From Mermis nigrescens (taxonomy: Eukaryota; Nematoda; Enoplea; Mermithida; Mermithidae), in contig JAVLUZ010000145.1 of assembly GCA_036768485.1 (NCBI GenBank), positions 4,744,660 to 4,808,659 of the forward strand: a stretch of DNA of 64,000 nt, written 5' to 3'. Within the stretch, counting starts at the first letter, position 1. The number at the start of each line of letters is the position of its first letter. Shown here piece after piece: positions 45,351 through 57,302 of this stretch. The translations under genes and the position numbers were made by a program. Below the pieces are notes generated by a model, which was given only the letters and a program-made list of their open reading frames with translations, was not told the origin of the DNA and ran no database searches.

Positions 45351-45592
45351 CACACATGGGCGTGGGAGGGGGTACGCACCACGCAGAAGTTGAAATACCC
45401 CCTCCCCCAGAATTCAAATTTTGAAATTTTTTTTGCTTTTTTAGCGATTTTTTTGATGCCATTGGATAGTGCTCGATGAGAAACGTCGAAAAATGGTGTT
45501 TTTTTTCGCCATACGACCACTTTTGAAACCTTTTTTTGACCTTTGAAAATTTTTTCACTCCCCCCCCATAATTTCAGTGCTGCCCACCTTTG
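45351..45592 (+). mobile_element. hAT MITE family A, copy 16
   Basis: CACACATGGGCG to CTGCCCACCTTTG with an exact duplication CATACAAC (45343-45350, 45593-45600). It abuts the acceptor of exon A. Confidence 0.95.
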
Positions 45593-45599
45593 CATACAA

Positions 45600-46620
45600 C
45601 CCCAATTGAAAATTGAATTGTTTTCATACAATGTCTCATAAAATTCGTTATTATGCTGATTTAATTTCAAGGGCGTTCGATTGCTTACTTACAAGCTGAA
45701 AAATTAAGTATATAAAGTTACAATGCAATCATAAACACCACACAAATATTGAATATGAGAAAGAAAAAATTTTTCGACTGAATATGATTCTATCTTGAGT
45801 AAAGGTGCTGTGTATCATAATTGTATTTATTTTTATTTATTATTTTATTTGATTACTATTTTTATTATTCTTTATAACTATTACTATAGGACGAATAAGA
45901 GGTGGATACTTATACATAAATGATATATTATAAAACGAATATCAGCATGGGAAAAGTCATGATATATGATATACGAATAGTATGTTTCCAGGCCCGCCCC
46001 AGTATAGCTCTAATTAATTTAAAACCGTCTTTACTATTTTTGCGTTTTTACGATAAAAACTAATGGCTAGAATTCGCTATATTTTTGAGAAAAAGACTCT
46101 TGATCATAGCTGCGCAGCATGGCTGATCCGGGGTGAGAGTCAGCCGGTCTCAGGGGATCAATAATTGAGCTTTTTTCGCTAAAATGACCTCAAAAACTTT
46201 TATAAGCTCTTAAATAGCCTTAAAATTGCATTGTTACACAGTTTCTGTTCAATTTAAAACACTTTAGAAGAAAGTTTTCATTGTCATCCATTATTTGCCT
46301 TCATTTTCCCGAGAAAATTTTCCTAATTTTCCATTCTAAGGGTCGAAATCCATAAAATCCCCCAACGTGCATGTCGTCTCCTGATTTATCGGATTTAGCG
46401 CATATAGAAATTCAGGATTTTCTAAAACTGTCGAGGTTAGCCTCAAAATCCGTTATTTACGTGTGAAATGATTTTTTTCTAGTTCCATCGTATCTAGTTT
46501 CATTTTTCTTTAAGAAATTTAGTGACAAGTTTCAAGCTAATTTCTGACAGTAAATGTAAAGAAAAAGGATGATCAAAGGATAGTAAAAATGGTGAAGACA
46601 TTTTTAGAACTTAGGCTATA
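45600..46620. other. No gene seen
   Basis: AT-rich; a CCCCCAACGTGCATGTCGTC block near 46360 may be repeat-derived. Confidence 0.4.
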
Positions 46621-46627
46621 TTTTGTG

Positions 46628-46791
46628 CAGGCACGTAGCTGTGGGGGAATGGGGGGGACCGGACCCCCCAAAATTCAGGAAAAAATGGAAAAATAGGTTT
46701 TTTCACACGTTATTTTGTGCTATTTCTGGCTTAGACCCCCCAAAATTGATGTTGGTCCCCCCCCAAAATAGGAGGGCCAGCTACGTGCCTG
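46628..46791. mobile_element. hAT-like MITE family C, copy 4
   Basis: CAGGCACGTAGCTG to CAGCTACGTGCCTG with an exact duplication ATTTTGTG (46620-46627, 46792-46799). 164 bp, type copy of family C. Confidence 0.95.
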
Positions 46792-46799
46792 ATTTTGTG

Positions 46800-47760
46800 G
46801 CCTCGCCTTAAGATAAACAGAGCATGTATAAAAGCTGGCGCAAAAAAATTTCGATATTTTTATCACTTCAAGCTGATTTTTTGCAATTTTCTGAATAAAT
46901 GTAACGTTATAATTATGCCGTTTAATTTATATCATCTTAAGCTGAATTCTGCAACTTTTTGAAGATAAGCATTGCAGTAGTTAATTGTCGCACAAAGCGC
47001 CGAAAATCTTTGACGTTCTTATCCTTTTACGCTCAATATAGCACGTCTGAAGACAAGTCGAGCTGGAATTATTCATATATGATGCGGAGCGTCAGAAGAT
47101 CTCGAAAAAGGTTAATTTTACAGCTTTCCGAATACAAGCTGAGCAATGTAGAAAATTTTATCTGTTAAAAAATGATGTGGAAAAATAGAAAAAGTTTAGT
47201 CTATATAAAATCAATGGATCAAAAATGACTACAGTAACTCAGGTTTAGTCCACATAGTGCAATTTTGTTACTCACAAAGCTTATTTTTGACAAAACGTCT
47301 TACAAACAGTGAAAAGTATAGCACATTGGGCGAAATTTATAGCAGTGAACAATTTATTTTTAGTCTGATGCGTCAGAGGTCTGGTAAAAAACTAACAGAT
47401 TAAGTTGTTAAGATAAATTAACTTTCCAAAATTTTATTTTAACCCTCGGCGCCTCGGCAGTTTTTAGCTTTGCCCTCGGTGCCGAGGCCCAGCCTCAAAA
47501 AACGCCGAGCCTTGCCGAGGCCTCGGCCTCGGTCCGATCACTGGTCATACATTATCTTGGGAGGTTTGAGGGTTTACCTCCCAGAAAATTTTTAATGCGT
47601 CATACATAATTTTTTCATCACCAGAAATCGCGATTTTCCAAAAATATTCGTAGAAAAGATACTGATTTAAACGCTTTCAGCTATGCCCTTGCTCAAAACT
47701 GTCTAACTTTCATAAAACTTTTTCTGAATATACTTTGTTCAATTTAATTTTCTATTTTTT
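46800..47760. repeat. Degraded repeats
   Basis: GCGC motifs at about 46990 and 47087; the CCTCGG-rich element end at 47445-47536 (GGTCCGATCACTG); and from 47548 a diverged family G segment (CATACATTATCTTGGGAGG). Confidence 0.5.
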
Positions 47761-47874
47761 CGAAATTTTTTCCATGTTTTTATGACGTAAATGAAAAATC
47801 ATCGCCATAAATCACGCAAGAAGATCGTTACTTAGATCACGCTCATTTGGTGAGTACAATTAGATGCTTTTCAG

Positions 47875-48047
47875 GCATAAAATGTGAATTATTGGAAGCC
47901 ATAGGCTTCAATTCAAAACCATCTGCCAAGTTAGCAATATCATTCACTTATGTTTGCGTAGCTCTAATACAATTCAGAGAAGTTACACCAGAACAAGGTC
48001 GACAAAAGTACAAATGCATCGTACAAAGTAAAAAATCCGAACAATAA
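47875..48047 (+). CDS. Exon-like fragment, product unknown (+ strand)
   Basis: Acceptor AGATGCTTTTCAG at 47862-47874, then IKCELLEAIGFNSKP, SAKLAISFTYVCVALIQFRE, VTPEQGRQKYKCIVQ and a stop (TAA 48045-48047). It could be a terminal exon. Composition is unlike the surrounding repeats. A family A MITE starts 19 bp past the stop, so any polyadenylation signal may be displaced. Not recognised. Confidence 0.5.
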
Positions 48048-48065
48048 GCTCTGTGTATGCCATCC

Positions 48066-48320
48066 ATACCTGAGCGTGAGGGGTTTAGGGGTATGCATCC
48101 CCCAGAGACAAAATACCCCCCAGAAACCAAAATACCCCCCAGAATAAATTTTTGAAATTTTTTTGTTTTTTCCGCAATTTTTTGATGTCAATGGATAGAG
48201 CTCGATAAGAAACTTTAAAAAATTGTATTTTTTCGCTATACTACCATTTTAAGGCCATTTCTTTACCTTTGAAAAAATCCTGCACCCCCTTCCCCAAAAC
48301 TCTGGTGCCGCCCACCCATG
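48066..48320 (+). mobile_element. hAT MITE family A, copy 17
   Basis: CATACCTGAGCG to GCCCACCCATG; flanks ATGCCATC and ATTCCAAC, 6 of 8. Confidence 0.8.
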
Positions 48321-48344
48321 ATTCCAACTAATTACTTGATCAAC

Positions 48345-49430
48345 CAGCAAAGAAAAGTGCTCAGATGCATACATGGGCAAGGTAGAGATGGCCAGAGGGG
48401 GGGTGAAACCCAGGAATGGTCATACAGTGAATGGTGGTCATTATTTTTGTACACGGTGTCTTAGTACAAGTACAAAGATGGTCCCTAAAAGCCATTGTAC
48501 ATTCAGTAAAGATAAATTTTAAAAAACTATATTATGGTACAGCAGCACGTTACATGGTGTAAACTGAGTTTTTTACTCTTATTAGTGAAATTTAGCCGAT
48601 CTATAAGTTTCAAGTGATGAAGAACATAAAAAATTTATTAGTACGGTGCAAAGCGCCGGAAAATTTGATATTTTTGCCGTTTTCAGATAGAATTTTCGGG
48701 CCTTTTTTCCACATCAAGCTCAAAATTGCCTTACAGCACCTTACGTTTTCTCAAAATCGCCTGACAGTACCTGATTTTTCAAAGCTATAGATAGAGGTAA
48801 TACCCCCTCTCATCCACCCTATGCCCATGTGTGCTCAGATGGAACAAGAAGGACGAATATACTTGGAAACACGCATTATTGGGGACATAAAAGTTGGGGA
48901 CCAGGACTAGACACCTGTGTACTCGAAAAACATACGAATCCATCTACATAAAAGTAACGACTTCCTCTATGCAATGTAAAAATCGAAGTACCTATCTATA
49001 TTCTGCGATGTGCGAAAGAAAAACTCGAACTGAACAGTCTGCTCCTTCTCAATAGAAGCGATTATATTGAATTGAAAAAATAACTAACTAATGATTTCCT
49101 TTATTGAGGCCGGATTCATATCGTAGGAAAAATGTCATATTTATAAGCAGATAAGTAGCTTATTCTCACATCAAAGCTTATACATAAGTTTTTCTGCAAA
49201 CCAACAAAAAATGGTTGAAAAGATGCATTTTGAAAAAGGGCCGCTGAGAATACTTCGACTTTTGCATTGATTACAGGAAGTCGTAACTTCTTAACAGATT
49301 CACATTATTTTTGCATACATAGGTGACCTTTCCTGGTCTCCATCTTTTATGTCCTCAATAATGTATATTTCCAAACATATTCATCCATTTTGTTCCATTG
49401 GAGCATTTTTCTTTGCTACTAGCCTATATG
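48345..49430. mobile_element. Fold-back element, CAAAGAAAA(G/A)TGCTC ends
   Basis: Left end CAGCAAAGAAAAGTGCTC and right end GAGCATTTTTCTTTGCTA, with related inner sequence (GGAACAAGAAGG, ATTATTGGGGACATAAAAG against its complement at 49340-49400). Interrupted at 48368-48833. The same family is at 57303-58165. Confidence 0.7.
48368..48833. mobile_element. hAT-like element, family A ends with other interior
   Basis: TIRs CATACATGGGC and GCCCATGTGTG with an exact duplication CTCAGATG (48360-48367, 48834-48841). Its interior lacks the family A core. Instead it has GTACAAGTACAAAGATGG (family D-like) and GGTGCAAAGCGCCGG. Confidence 0.93.
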
Positions 49431-49431
49431 A

Positions 49432-49815
49432 TCTTGGATGAGGGAAGTTTGGGGGAAGGGTTTACACCACCCCTCAGAAAACTCTTCATCCCTTCCAAAA
49501 TTCGCGATTCTCCAAAAAATCCAAAAAGTTCGAAGAAAAAGTGCCATTCTAAGCCTTTTTAGCTATCTGTTTGCTCAAAAGTGTCAAAATTTTGGCACTT
49601 CACGCCATATGCTCATTCCATTTTTTACAATACTTTCTTCAACTCATTCAATTATTTTTGATTTTTTCGAAATTTTTTGAATGTTTTTATGTGCTAGATA
49701 GAAGGTGCATCGTCAGAAACGCCGAAAACGATGTTTTTGCTGCGTATCCGCCATCTTTGAACCAAAAGGGGCATTTTTAACTTCACCACCCCCAGAATTC
49801 CCATGCTGTGCATGT
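49432..49815. repeat. Interspersed repeat family G, copy 3
   Basis: TGATCTTGGATGAGGG to AATTCCCATGCTGTGCATG, with TTTTGGCACTTCACGCC at 49592. Confidence 0.6.
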
Positions 49816-49823
49816 CTGGCTTG

Positions 49824-50056
49824 AACACGTGGGCGCGGGGGAGGGAGTTTGGGAAATATGCACCCCCCAGAAACCAAAATACCCCCAGAATTAAATGTTT
49901 GAAAACTTTTTTTGTTCTTTTCACGATTTTTGTGCCAATGGATAGCACTCGATGAGAAACGAAATGGTGTTTTTTCGACATACCACCATTTCTAAGGCCA
50001 TTTTTTTACCTTTGAAAAATCTTGCACCCCCAGAATTTTGGTGTTGCCCACCTATG
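49824..50056 (+). mobile_element. hAT MITE family A, copy 18
   Basis: ACACGTGGGCGCGG to GCCCACCTATG; flanks CTGGCTTG and CTGGCTAG, 7 of 8. It sits at the tip of a family G copy. Confidence 0.9.
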
Positions 50057-51069
50057 CTGGCTAGTGCAGAGTGTACAGAGAGTCTAAAGTCGAAATCATG
50101 ATCCTCATTGAACGGAGAATAGTTTTAAAAGAAATTTAGCATTCTACAACTTTCTGGAACTAAACTTTGTTTCAAGTGTAAACGGTACACAAGCATTGGG
50201 TGTGAAGAAAATTTGAAGTCCGATTCGTAATCCTGATCCCGTGGAGAACAATATAAAAAGTTGAGCTTATGTGACGCCCTGTACCAAGGTTGAATTTCAG
50301 TTTAAATTTTACACAAGTAGTGGGTGTAAAGAAAACATACAATTAGATTCATAATGCTGACGTTAGGGAGAACATTTTGAAAAAATTAAGCTTCTACAAG
50401 CTTTCAAGCTCTGAAAACTTATTTTTACGTCAGAAGAGCAGTTCAAATAGAGAGCAACGATTTTTCGTACTTACAATGATTTCTTGAGTGTTTTTATGAG
50501 CGTTGTGCCAACTTTTGCACTAATTTTGCACGTTTTGGCAGAGAACTCAAAACTTTTCAAGTTTTTTCGTATCACGAATGATTCTGTCTATCAAAAGACG
50601 ACAAAAAAACTAAAAGCATAATAGAAGGATTTGTTTGACAATTTTGTACACTTTCAGGAAAATTTGGGGTTCCGCCCCTGTCAGAAAGTCCTGTATCCGC
50701 TACGTGATCTGTGAACTTTTAAGAAATCAACATGATATAATGTTACGCCAAAACTTGACTAACTCGATGTTGGGTGTGAACACAAAGTCGATATTGACTT
50801 TGAACAAAAAGAAGACCAATTTTGTAAAATTATTTATCTTCGAAAAAACCGCACCTCCCAGATGTGTCCCGTTATATATAGCTTTAAGGGGGTAGTCTCT
50901 TCTTTGGGATACTCAAGTATGTTGAAGATGCGCGCTAATGCGCTAGCAATGATCTCTATTACCTCATGTTTCAGGGAAATTTGTAATTGCGTATCCTGGA
51001 CAAACAGCGGTCGTTGTACGTATCCTGAAAACGATTTCCAATAAGGTTAATGTAATAGTATATTCAGGA

Positions 51070-51360
51070 TTCGGCCAAGGGGGCGGACCCAACATAAATT
51101 GGTCTTTACCTCGAGAAATTCGTCGAATATCTCGCAAAAACCGTATTTTTCGACGTATTTCAACATAGTCTATCTACTAAGATGATAAAATTTGAACTTT
51201 TTTCGAAAAAATTATCTTTCACATAAAAAGCTATGAAAAAGAGTCATTTTTTGGTAGCGCTCGGACCCAAGTGGTAGAAAATACTTAATATTTGACACGA
51301 AGCGCCAAAAATTTCCGTGCATTATCTTACCTTCCAAAATTTTTTTTTACCGGGTATTTA
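51070..51360. repeat. Interspersed repeat family F, copy
   Basis: CAGGATTCGGCCAAGGGGG, GAAATTCGTCGAATATCTCG and ACACGAAGCGCCAAAAATTT, related to 3440-3770 and, in part, to 40140-40230. Confidence 0.55.
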
Positions 51361-51666
51361 GCGCTCTGGCTATGAATTTTCAAAGTTTTATTAGCTAATT
51401 CAAAGCATCGACTTTACACAAAGTCACTTTTTAGCAAAAGAAATTTTAATTTTCTCTCCAGGTACAGACTTTATCATATACATGGGCGAGGAAAAGGAGA
51501 TTTGGAGAGGAGAGACCCTTGGTAGATTCCCTTAAACACCTTTCATTGGACACATAAGAAATCTATTTCCAGTTGAAAATTCTCACAGCAAATTATCATG
51601 ACACTTGCATTGCAAGGATAGCATGGGAGCAGCAACAATATTCGACAATTTTTCCATGAGCAGCAA

Positions 51667-51992
51667 CACGGTTTTTCTATTGTTTGCAGAGATTTTTCCC
51701 GATGTACAAAGACTTTTTGGGACCGTATTTGTACATGTACAAAGATTTTTGGGAAGACAAAAACTGAAAAAAAGTTGAGGCAATTCTTAGTGATTTTTCC
51801 CTCTAAAAACCCACAAATCAGCTAAAATACACTATCAACGGTCGAAAAACCCTGTTTTTATTTTTTACTAAAATCGCTACTGTACCATATTATAGCACGC
51901 AAACATTTGCGTGTACAAAATGTACAAAATCTTTTAGATACTATCTTTGTATATACATGCATAAACGGACCTTGTACAAAACAAAAACACTG
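51667..51992. mobile_element. hAT-like family D, copy 3
   Basis: CACGGTTTTTC to AAAAACACTG with TCTTTGTAC/GTACAAAG at the subtermini; flanks AGCAGCAA and GGCAGCAA, 7 of 8. Confidence 0.82.
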
Positions 51993-52267
51993 GGCAGCAA
52001 CAATTCTCGGTAATTGTCCAACTTACAAAGGTAAGAAAAAATTACAGTTGAGTGCCAGTGATATTCTGCGCATTAACGTTGGCACCATAACAGTGCCAAT
52101 GCTTTATACGAAACAGTAAACTACCGAAAAATGACGAATATGAAGTATTAGTGATTAAATCATTTTTGACACAACATCATCACAGTCACCAGAAATTTCT
52201 CGCGATCCTAACAAAAAACATCTTATTCACGAATACAATGCACATTTGGACTACGGCCATGGAGGTG

Positions 52268-52904
52268 TAGTGGCGGATCTAGGATTTTCCCAAGGAGTGG
52301 AGCATACCCTAACTTTTTAAAAACAGTCAAATATAGGGCAAAAATTTACCCTACATGAGCGAAATAGCGTTTTCCGGCATTTCATATTGTCTACTTATAT
52401 TTGAAATAACTTTTGACGCAACATTATTTTCAAAAAAATTAGAAATTTTCGACAATTTTGTGCGAAAAAATTATAAGTTTCTTCGACTTTAGCGAAAATC
52501 CGGAGCGAAGCGCCGAAAAATTTGTAAAACTCAGGCTGGACGACGTTAGGAAGCTTGATTAACTGCTTAATTTCCTGTATTTGTAGCATTTGCCGCCAAA
52601 CATCGGAAATTCTTAATAGTTATGCTCGAAATTGGAAGAAATCTATGCTGAAATAGCTGTTTCTGCTCTTAAAATTGTTTTGGAAGTCAATCCATGAGCG
52701 AAAACTGGCTTACAGGTTGCAAAGAAAGTAAACAAATGTTATTAATAGGCTTTATCCAGTGGGGAGCGCCAAAAACATTCCAGAAACGATTATCACTGAC
52801 AGCCGAAAATCACTGCAAATTACATATCCCATCTTTATTTCGCCAAATATTTCGGGCCAATGGATGGGGGCATCCGCACCCCCGCCCCCTTAAATCTGCT
52901 ACTC
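52268..52904. mobile_element. hAT-like family B, copy 5
   Basis: TAGTGGCGGATCTAGG to TAAATCTGCTACTC; duplication TGGAGGTG/TGGAGGTA (7 of 8). GGAGCGAAGCGCCG at 52502. Confidence 0.88.
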
Positions 52905-53582
52905 TGGAGGTATATACTACACAAGACCTTTGAAAATACTATCGCTCAAAAATGCTTAATTTTGTGCACTATTTTGGGCCAATGGGGGCCGCCCCTGTTC
53001 ATTCCTTAAGACATTTGTCAAGCGCAATTTGTTATATTTGATGATCCAAGGCGTTTCATTGCCCGTATTTAATTTTTTCACGAAAAATTGACAGTGAATA
53101 TTCATGGAGAGTAAAGCAACGAATTCAATAGGTAGTCGTGTATTGATTTCGGAAGATTATTTCCAAAAGCTTTTACAGTTCATACGTAGCTTTGGGATAG
53201 AGAGTAAGGAACGAAAAAGATATCTAAAACAACTCGTTGCTTTAATGTCAATCCTTTAAAATTACGAAATAGATAGTCGATATTTGAACAGATTGTGCAA
53301 TGAAAATCGCTGTCAATAAAATTTGACTTTAAATAATGCAATTACTAACCAGAAAACTCGATTTATTTTCTTCCCGAGCTCTAGAATACATGTACAGACT
53401 TAAGCATTTGACGAATCGATAGGCCCATCTAATTGGATTTTTGGCATTTTGGGATCTTTGCCAGTTTTACACCGCGTGGACCCCCCGGAAGTTGGTCGCT
53501 GCCCATGTAAGGTAATACCTCTTTCCCTCTCCCGCTTGTGTCCAACATAATTAATTTACATTATAGCGCATCCATACGTAGA

Positions 53583-53805
53583 TTAAGGAAGCTCTGCTGC
53601 GGCAAACTTACTCAATATCTCTCGATCAATCAATCTTTGTTTAAGAGTAATCTTAAAGGTAAAGATGTCCGTACGACAATCAATTTTTTGACATGATCTC
53701 ACAATGTCTTCCTTAATCCCAGTTGTAAAAAGAACAAGTTTCCTTAAGGAATCGGCTTCATATTTTGAGGGCACATCATACAGATATAGGACTGAATTTG
53801 GCATT
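53583..53805 (-). CDS. Exon-like fragment, product unknown (terminal)
   Basis: Acceptor ATTAATGATAATGCTTCAG, then A-ATG. It reads MPNSVLYLYDVPSKYEADSL, RKLVLFTTGIKEDIV, TDIFTFKITLKQRLIDREI, FAAAELP and a TAA. Mixed alpha/beta look, normal composition, no link to the repeats around it. It could be a last exon or a gene carried by the 50-57 kb element. Confidence 0.5.
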
Positions 53806-53910
53806 CTGAAGCATTATCATTAATATAAGAAGAATTATTGCTGAGTGAAAAGAAAACGCGGTGAAGGAAAGAACCAGCTCTGCATCTATAAATAAACTCC
53901 TGAAATTCAT

Positions 53911-54155
53911 CAGTGGGTAGCACCGAAATTCTGGGGGAGTGGGGGGGGGGTGGAAAATTTTAAGGTAAAGAAATGGCCTTAAAAGTGGTCGTATGGCGAA
54001 AAAACACCATTTTCCGACGTTTCTCATCGAGCACTATCCAATGGCATCAAGAAATTGCTAAAAAAGCAAAAAAATTTCAAAATTTGAATCCTGGGGTGGG
54101 GGGGTATTTTGATTTCTGGGGGGATTATTTCAACTTCTGGGGGTGTCGTACCATA
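53911..54155 (-). mobile_element. hAT MITE family A, copy 19 (truncated)
   Basis: CAGTGGGTAGCACCGAAATT with the full core, but the right TIR is replaced by GTGTCGTACCATACATG, the start of a family G copy. Confidence 0.75.
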
Positions 54156-54159
54156 CATG

Positions 54160-54535
54160 ATCTTGGGGTTTTGGGGGTTCACCCCCCCCGCAGAATCATT
54201 TTTCATCCCCTGCAAAAATTTTTCACCCCCCCCAGAATTGGCGATTTTTCAAAAGTTTCCTAAACTTACCTGAAAATTGGTAGAAAAAGTGTCTTTTTAA
54301 GGGTTTTTGGCTATCTATTTGCTCAAAATCGCCAAATTTTCGGCACTTCGCGCCATATATTCATGTTTCAAGCGATATATTGGTCAATTTATTCGACTTT
54401 TTTCGAAATTTTTTTCATGATTTTATGCTCTAGAAGGATAGAGTATCGTCAGAAACGCCAAAAAACGATGTTTTTTAACGCGTACCGGCCATTTTTGGGT
54501 CCAAAAAAGGCACTATAGGCGCCACTTATGATTTC
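54160..54535. repeat. Interspersed repeat family G, copy 4
   Basis: CATACATGATCTTGGGG, CCCCCCCCGCAGAATC, TTCGGCACTTCGCGCC at 54341, to GGCACTATAGGCGCC. Confidence 0.6.
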
Positions 54536-54539
54536 CGAA

Positions 54540-55390
54540 CTGTTTGTCAATAAAAAGGCCTTCAATTCTACATGAAAACAGTAAAAATTCCAAAAATTTT
54601 GGCGCTTCGCGCCGCTTCACACTTTTTGTATTTTTGATTGTTAGAAACCCATAAATTAGCTAGGCTACGCTACTAAATGTGGAAAAACTCATTTTTACTA
54701 TACATAACATTACCGGCATTCAGTGCAAAAGTGGTCTTAAATAAATTTTTGTGTATGCAAAGGACCAAAATCCTGGCTACGCCTCTGAAATAATGTTGGT
54801 TTATGGTCGTATTGTGGAAGCCGTCTTTACGAAAATGGTAGTGAAGACGTTGAAAAATGATACTAAATATTTATTTTGAATGCACCAAGTACAGTATTTT
54901 AGCCCAAAAAATTACAATATCGATTTTTTTGAAAAATAGTTTTATAAATTTCGTTGGTTTACGATTTTTCGTTTACACTGTCAGAAAGAGCATCAACAAT
55001 GGCTGTCCCCTTCATAATTGTTTGTGATTTCGTTTTAATTTAATCCACGTAATTAGACTACAAAAATGGCTTAGAAGTCTTATGCACAGAAAAAATTTTC
55101 CTGAGAAATTGGGGTCAAATAAGGGCTGAAAATCGACAAAAATCGACACTTTTCTGCAAAAGTGCTCAGAAACAGCCAACCCACAAAGTGTACATTAATG
55201 CAGAATGTCGCTTTTTGCTTCTCGAGAGTCGGTCTTAATTTTTAAAGCTAAAAACACAAGGTAAAAACTTTCCCAGCTTATAGTATTCAAATTTGTAAAA
55301 ATCACATTTGAAAGACCTGTGCGTAAAAAATATTTTTTTGCATTTTGATCCTTGTGCGCAAAAACCTTTCCAAAATGATTGAGGACGAAA
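54540..55390. repeat. Degraded repeats, no gene
   Basis: Opens with a fragment of the 16126-18081 element in reverse (TTGGCGCTTCGCGCCGCTTC at 54599, end CCTGGCTACGCCTCTG at 54771). The rest shows nothing. Confidence 0.5.
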
Positions 55391-57302
55391 CATCATAGGT
55401 AGCGCGTTAGCGCGTACCTATAATTTACTTGAGTACCCCAAACATGTCTAACCCTCTACAGCTATAACGGGACACATCTAGGAGGTGCGACTTTATTAAA
55501 AGATAGATAATAAAAAAGATTATGCGGTCTTCTTTGTTTACACTCAATACTGAGTTTATGATGAGCGTGCAAAGTTTTGGCGTAACATTATAACATATAG
55601 CGAATTTTGGTGGTTTTTCCAGCGGCTTGTGAGCAACTCAGTATTAACGCCAGGAACAATTAAATGATTTTGAATTGTAGACGGAAAGCTCCAGATTGCA
55701 CTTTTCTGTTTTTTTGAATTTCGCCTTAGTTCTCGAACGGGAGTGTAAAGAGTGTTAAAACCTGGGAATGAAAAAAGAGATTTTGGTCGAGTTTTCGACT
55801 TTTTTATGTCTACCAAATTCCTTGTATAAGATTCCCCTAGAAACCTATTTATGGAAATGTACTACGGTTATAGGGATATGTTTGGCTTACCTGCAAACCT
55901 TTTTACACTCAATGCAGAGTTAGATTTAGGGGTTTAAACTTTACACTCTAGTGGATGGTGTAAAAAACAGATTTTGTCTAAGATTTCTTTGCCGACTTTC
56001 CCGCTTATAAGTCGGCATGAATTGAATAAAATTAAAATAAAGTGCCTCCTAAGGGCTAACGCGTCACAGCAAGCCGCGTTTAAAAAACGCAATACTGAGT
56101 TATTTATGGGGGTATAAAGTTCGAAATCAGGGGTGTAAAATGGGCGAAAAAGCACGTTTTTTTCTGATTGGATTGGTAAATATCTCGAATATTTTGCAAA
56201 ACAAAGTTTTCCACATAAAACGTACTACGATTCAAAGGCTACAAACTGGCCCAAATCGAATTTATTTACACTCAATGGGGAGTTAGGTTCAGATTTTCAA
56301 GGTTTACAAGGTGTTGAATGGTGGAAAATACGTTTTTGTCCGTTTTTTGTTCGTCACTTTCTCTGTTTAGAAGTCAGGATAGGTCGAAAAGAATAAACAT
56401 AAAGTACTTTCTAAGGGGTATATACACTTCATAGCAAATGGCGCTTATCTACATTACAATTTAGCTTTTTCGGGAGGTGTAATGTCAAAAATTAGGTGCG
56501 TTAAAGGTGATTCTGCCTTGTTTTTCTGTCGACTTCTCCGGTTGTGAGTCTAGACATGATCTCAAGTCTAAAAATGTTCCCAAAATCGGACTTGATACGC
56601 TAGTTGGGCGCGTTTGTTGACAAACAACAACAGTGTAAAGTGGTTTACATCTAATATATATTTGTCTTCAGGGCATTGTGGAGACTTAATTTTTTTATTA
56701 CTGTTGATCGTAATATCAGGGTAATATCAGAATTACGAATTCGACTAGAATCTTTTTTACAATCTGTGGTTGTGTAAAGTTTACACTGCAAATTAACTTT
56801 AGTTCTAGAGTCATGCGGAAGCTTAATTTTTTAAATTTGGTAAGTAACGTCAAAATTGCGAATCTGACAGTTAGTTTTCTCTATACCCAGTAGTTGCGCA
56901 ATGTTTGCACTATTCCTTTATTCTTAATGTGTAGTTTACACTACAGATTTATGTTACTTACTACAGATTTATATTACTTTCAGAAAGTTGCAAGACGTTG
57001 ATTTTTCCAAAACATTTTCTATAAGCTTAAATTTAGTTTCAGAGCATCGCAGAAGCATATTTTTTAAATGAATCTTGTAACATCAGGATTACGAATCTGA
57101 GCGTAAGTGTTCCTTACACCCAATATTTGCGTAACGATCATGTTGAAAACCTTTGATCTTTTTAAATAGGGTAAATTTGTCTTGTTTAAAAATAGATAAT
57201 GCTGATGTTCAGATCAATATTGTTTTTCGCGTTCTTAAACTAATGTCATTATTGTGGCATTGCATATTACCGTAAGTATTTACTGACTGATTTACTCAAC
57301 TA

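Larger units (their letters stand above)
50060..57210. mobile_element. ~7-kb interval with inverted tandem-repeat arms
   Basis: Left arm: ~130-bp units at 50090-50420 (GATTCGTAATCCTGAT, TTACACAAG, GGGTGTAAAGAAAA), then 50735-50955 (GTTACGCCAAAACTTG, GTGTCCCGTTATATATAGC). Right arm: the complement at 55395-55610, then reversed units at 56625-57140. So the arms mirror each other. No terminal duplication found and no transposase in the interior, so this is an inferred fold-back element whose exact ends are uncertain. Confidence 0.6.

Noticed and set aside
51907..52119. Frame ending LQLSASDILRINVGTITVPM as a possible exon
   Set aside because: Its first half is family D sequence. The second half looks coding-like, but an internal AAG|GTAAGA donor cuts it and no acceptor could be placed.
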